A stretch of DNA of 31,212 nucleotides, from positions 1 through 31,212 of the IMG/VR virus record IMGVR_UViG_3300044302_003410. One strand, written 5' to 3'. The translations under genes were made by a program, and so were the position numbers. A model generated the notes under the pieces. That model did no database searches. It saw nothing but the letters and a program-made list of their open reading frames with translations, and was not told the origin of the DNA. Every line of letters starts with the position of its first letter. Within the stretch, counting starts at the first letter, position 1. Source of the DNA: a virus. Below, piece after piece: positions 30,628 to 31,212 of this stretch.

Positions 30628-30701
30628 ATATTATAACATTAATAATAGGTGTATCTATTATGTGGTTTATAGGATATAGCTTTATATTATCAATTAGTTA
30701 A
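30624..30701 (+). CDS. Membrane microprotein (25 aa)
   Basis: ATGA-coupled to the gene before it. The product is one hydrophobic helix (IITLIIGVSIMWFIGYSFIL) with hardly any charge. Support is the coupling and the repeated occurrence of such frames in this phage. Function unknown. Confidence 0.4.
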   Translation: MNIITLIIGVSIMWFIGYSFILSIS

Positions 30702-30717
30702 CAAAGGAGAATTAGAA

Positions 30718-31014
30718 ATGACTAATGAATCTAAAGAAGTAGTTAAAGTAGAATCAGTAAAGGGTGTGGATATTACACCTGTACTTACGGAAGTAGTTGA
30801 GTATGCTAAAGACCAAGCAAGCGTTGGCGACCTCGAATCAATTATATCAAGTGTTCCTCGTAAGGATAGCTTGGATTGGAAGTTGATTAGTGGTGTATTA
30901 TGTAATTCTATTGTTGAATGGATTGCAGAAGATAAAGACAATCGTATGCAGTTGCTACATCATATGCAAGGTGATGTTGGCTATCTGTTAAAGCGACTAG
31001 GTTTAGCTGGTTAG
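30718..31014 (+). CDS. Hypothetical phage protein (98 aa)
   Basis: Acidic, helical, soluble (VEYAKDQASVGDLESIISSV; HMQGDVGYLLKRLGL). AACAAAGGAG upstream is the same initiation sequence as for the gene at 29270. It is followed closely by a strong intrinsic terminator, so it ends a transcription unit. No family recognised. Confidence 0.65.
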   Translation: MTNESKEVVKVESVKGVDITPVLTEVVEYAKDQASVGDLESIISSVPRKDSLDWKLISGVLCNSIVEWIAEDKDNRMQLLHHMQGDVGYLLKRLGLAG

Positions 31015-31033
31015 TCTCAGCTAATTCTCGAAG

Positions 31034-31062
31034 AAAGGGCTACTATATGTAGCCCTTTTTTT
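31034..31062 (+). terminator. Intrinsic terminator
   Basis: AAAGGGCTAC, loop TATAT, GTAGCCCTTT: a perfect 10-bp stem running into seven Ts. It lies 20 bp after the stop of the gene at 30718. Confidence 0.9.
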
Positions 31063-31087
31063 ATGCCCTGACCACAGTATGTAGTGG

Positions 31088-31110
31088 TTGCCCGGGTGTG
31101 ACAATATGCT
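31088..31110 (+). repeat. TTGCCCGGGTG repeat, copy B
   Basis: GTTGCCCGGGTGTGACAAT then ATG: the partner of the copy at 30278. It lies 9 bp before the tandem DnaA boxes. Confidence 0.5.
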
Positions 31111-31118
31111 ACATTGAC

Positions 31119-31138
31119 TGTGGATAACCTGTGGATAA
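31119..31138 (-). promoter_or_regulatory. Tandem DnaA boxes 4 and 5
   Basis: TGTGGATAA at 31119-31127 and again at 31130-31138, head to tail with an 11-bp period (about one helical turn). The preceding bases CATTGAC match those before DnaA box 1. Confidence 0.65.
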
Positions 31139-31212
31139 CTTTTGCCCGGGACATAAACGACCCCCAACCCCCCCTTTTTGCGTAAGCATGCTTTGAATTA
31201 TGTAGAGGCATT

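Larger units (their letters stand above)
31063..31212. other. Right-edge non-coding segment, origin-like
   Basis: After the terminator come a CCAC/GTGG hairpin (31070-31086), the second TTGCCCGGGTG repeat, two tandem DnaA boxes, a third CCCGGG (31145-31150), a C-rich tract and the palindrome AAGCATGCTT (31184-31193). No gene start is seen before the edge. Confidence 0.45.

Noticed and set aside
31017-31211. Minus-strand frame at the right edge
   Set aside because: Crosses the terminator stem and tandem DnaA boxes; no ribosome site.

Overview
The window looks like most of the genome of a tailed bacteriophage. It is AT-rich, densely packed and full of ATGA, GTGA and TAATG gene overlaps. A virion-protein block, a T7-type replication and recombination block (short family A DNA polymerase, archaeo-eukaryotic-type primase, two helicases, three PD-(D/E)XK nucleases) and a small terminase subunit are all visible. 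Low GC, the virion-protein style and a LexA-like regulator with direct-repeat operators of 11-bp period point to an aquatic alphaproteobacterial host, possibly SAR11-like. That host assignment is inference. No RNA polymerase, endolysin, integrase, large terminase, portal or capsid gene is seen, so the window is not the whole genome.

Layout. 1-9954 (+): virion proteins, including two large ones of 648 and 1125 aa that may act in DNA ejection, a GNAT acetyltransferase-like protein and a small holin-like protein. 9972-21433: the replication block, with an exonuclease, a lone minus-strand SNF2-type helicase read from overlapping divergent promoters, then a plus-strand run of ssDNA-binding-like protein, primase, junction-resolvase-like nuclease, UvrD-like helicase, DUF6378-like protein, DNA polymerase, a PP-loop (PAPS-reductase-like) protein and a SufE sulfur-acceptor protein. 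21430-25360 (-): a separate cassette of six exported or membrane-anchored proteins, among them a Met/Glu-rich acidic protein of 585 aa.

25361-25836 is a divergent control region. Its rightward promoter reads into a roughly 180-nt sequence that folds into a multibranched structure, either a new phage non-coding RNA or a structured leader. 25837-28688 (+) is a tightly coupled operon of small proteins, several of them membrane microproteins too short for usual gene calling. It ends with a 73-aa LexA-type DNA-binding protein and the small terminase subunit. Two tandem GTAT-N7-GTAT sites, one over the regulator's own start codon and one before the terminase gene, look like its operators.

28697-31212 holds a VRR-like nuclease, three small genes and a hairpin-rich region that is GC-rich for this genome. 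That region contains five perfect DnaA boxes, a perfect consensus promoter with one of those boxes in its spacer, five copies of a roughly 75-nt element with conserved ends, a second candidate small RNA and a clear intrinsic terminator. It is the best candidate for the replication origin. The most interesting points are the structured RNA at 25.6 kb, the miniature LexA circuit, the SufE plus PP-loop sulfur module, the DnaA-box/repeat region and the exported cassette.
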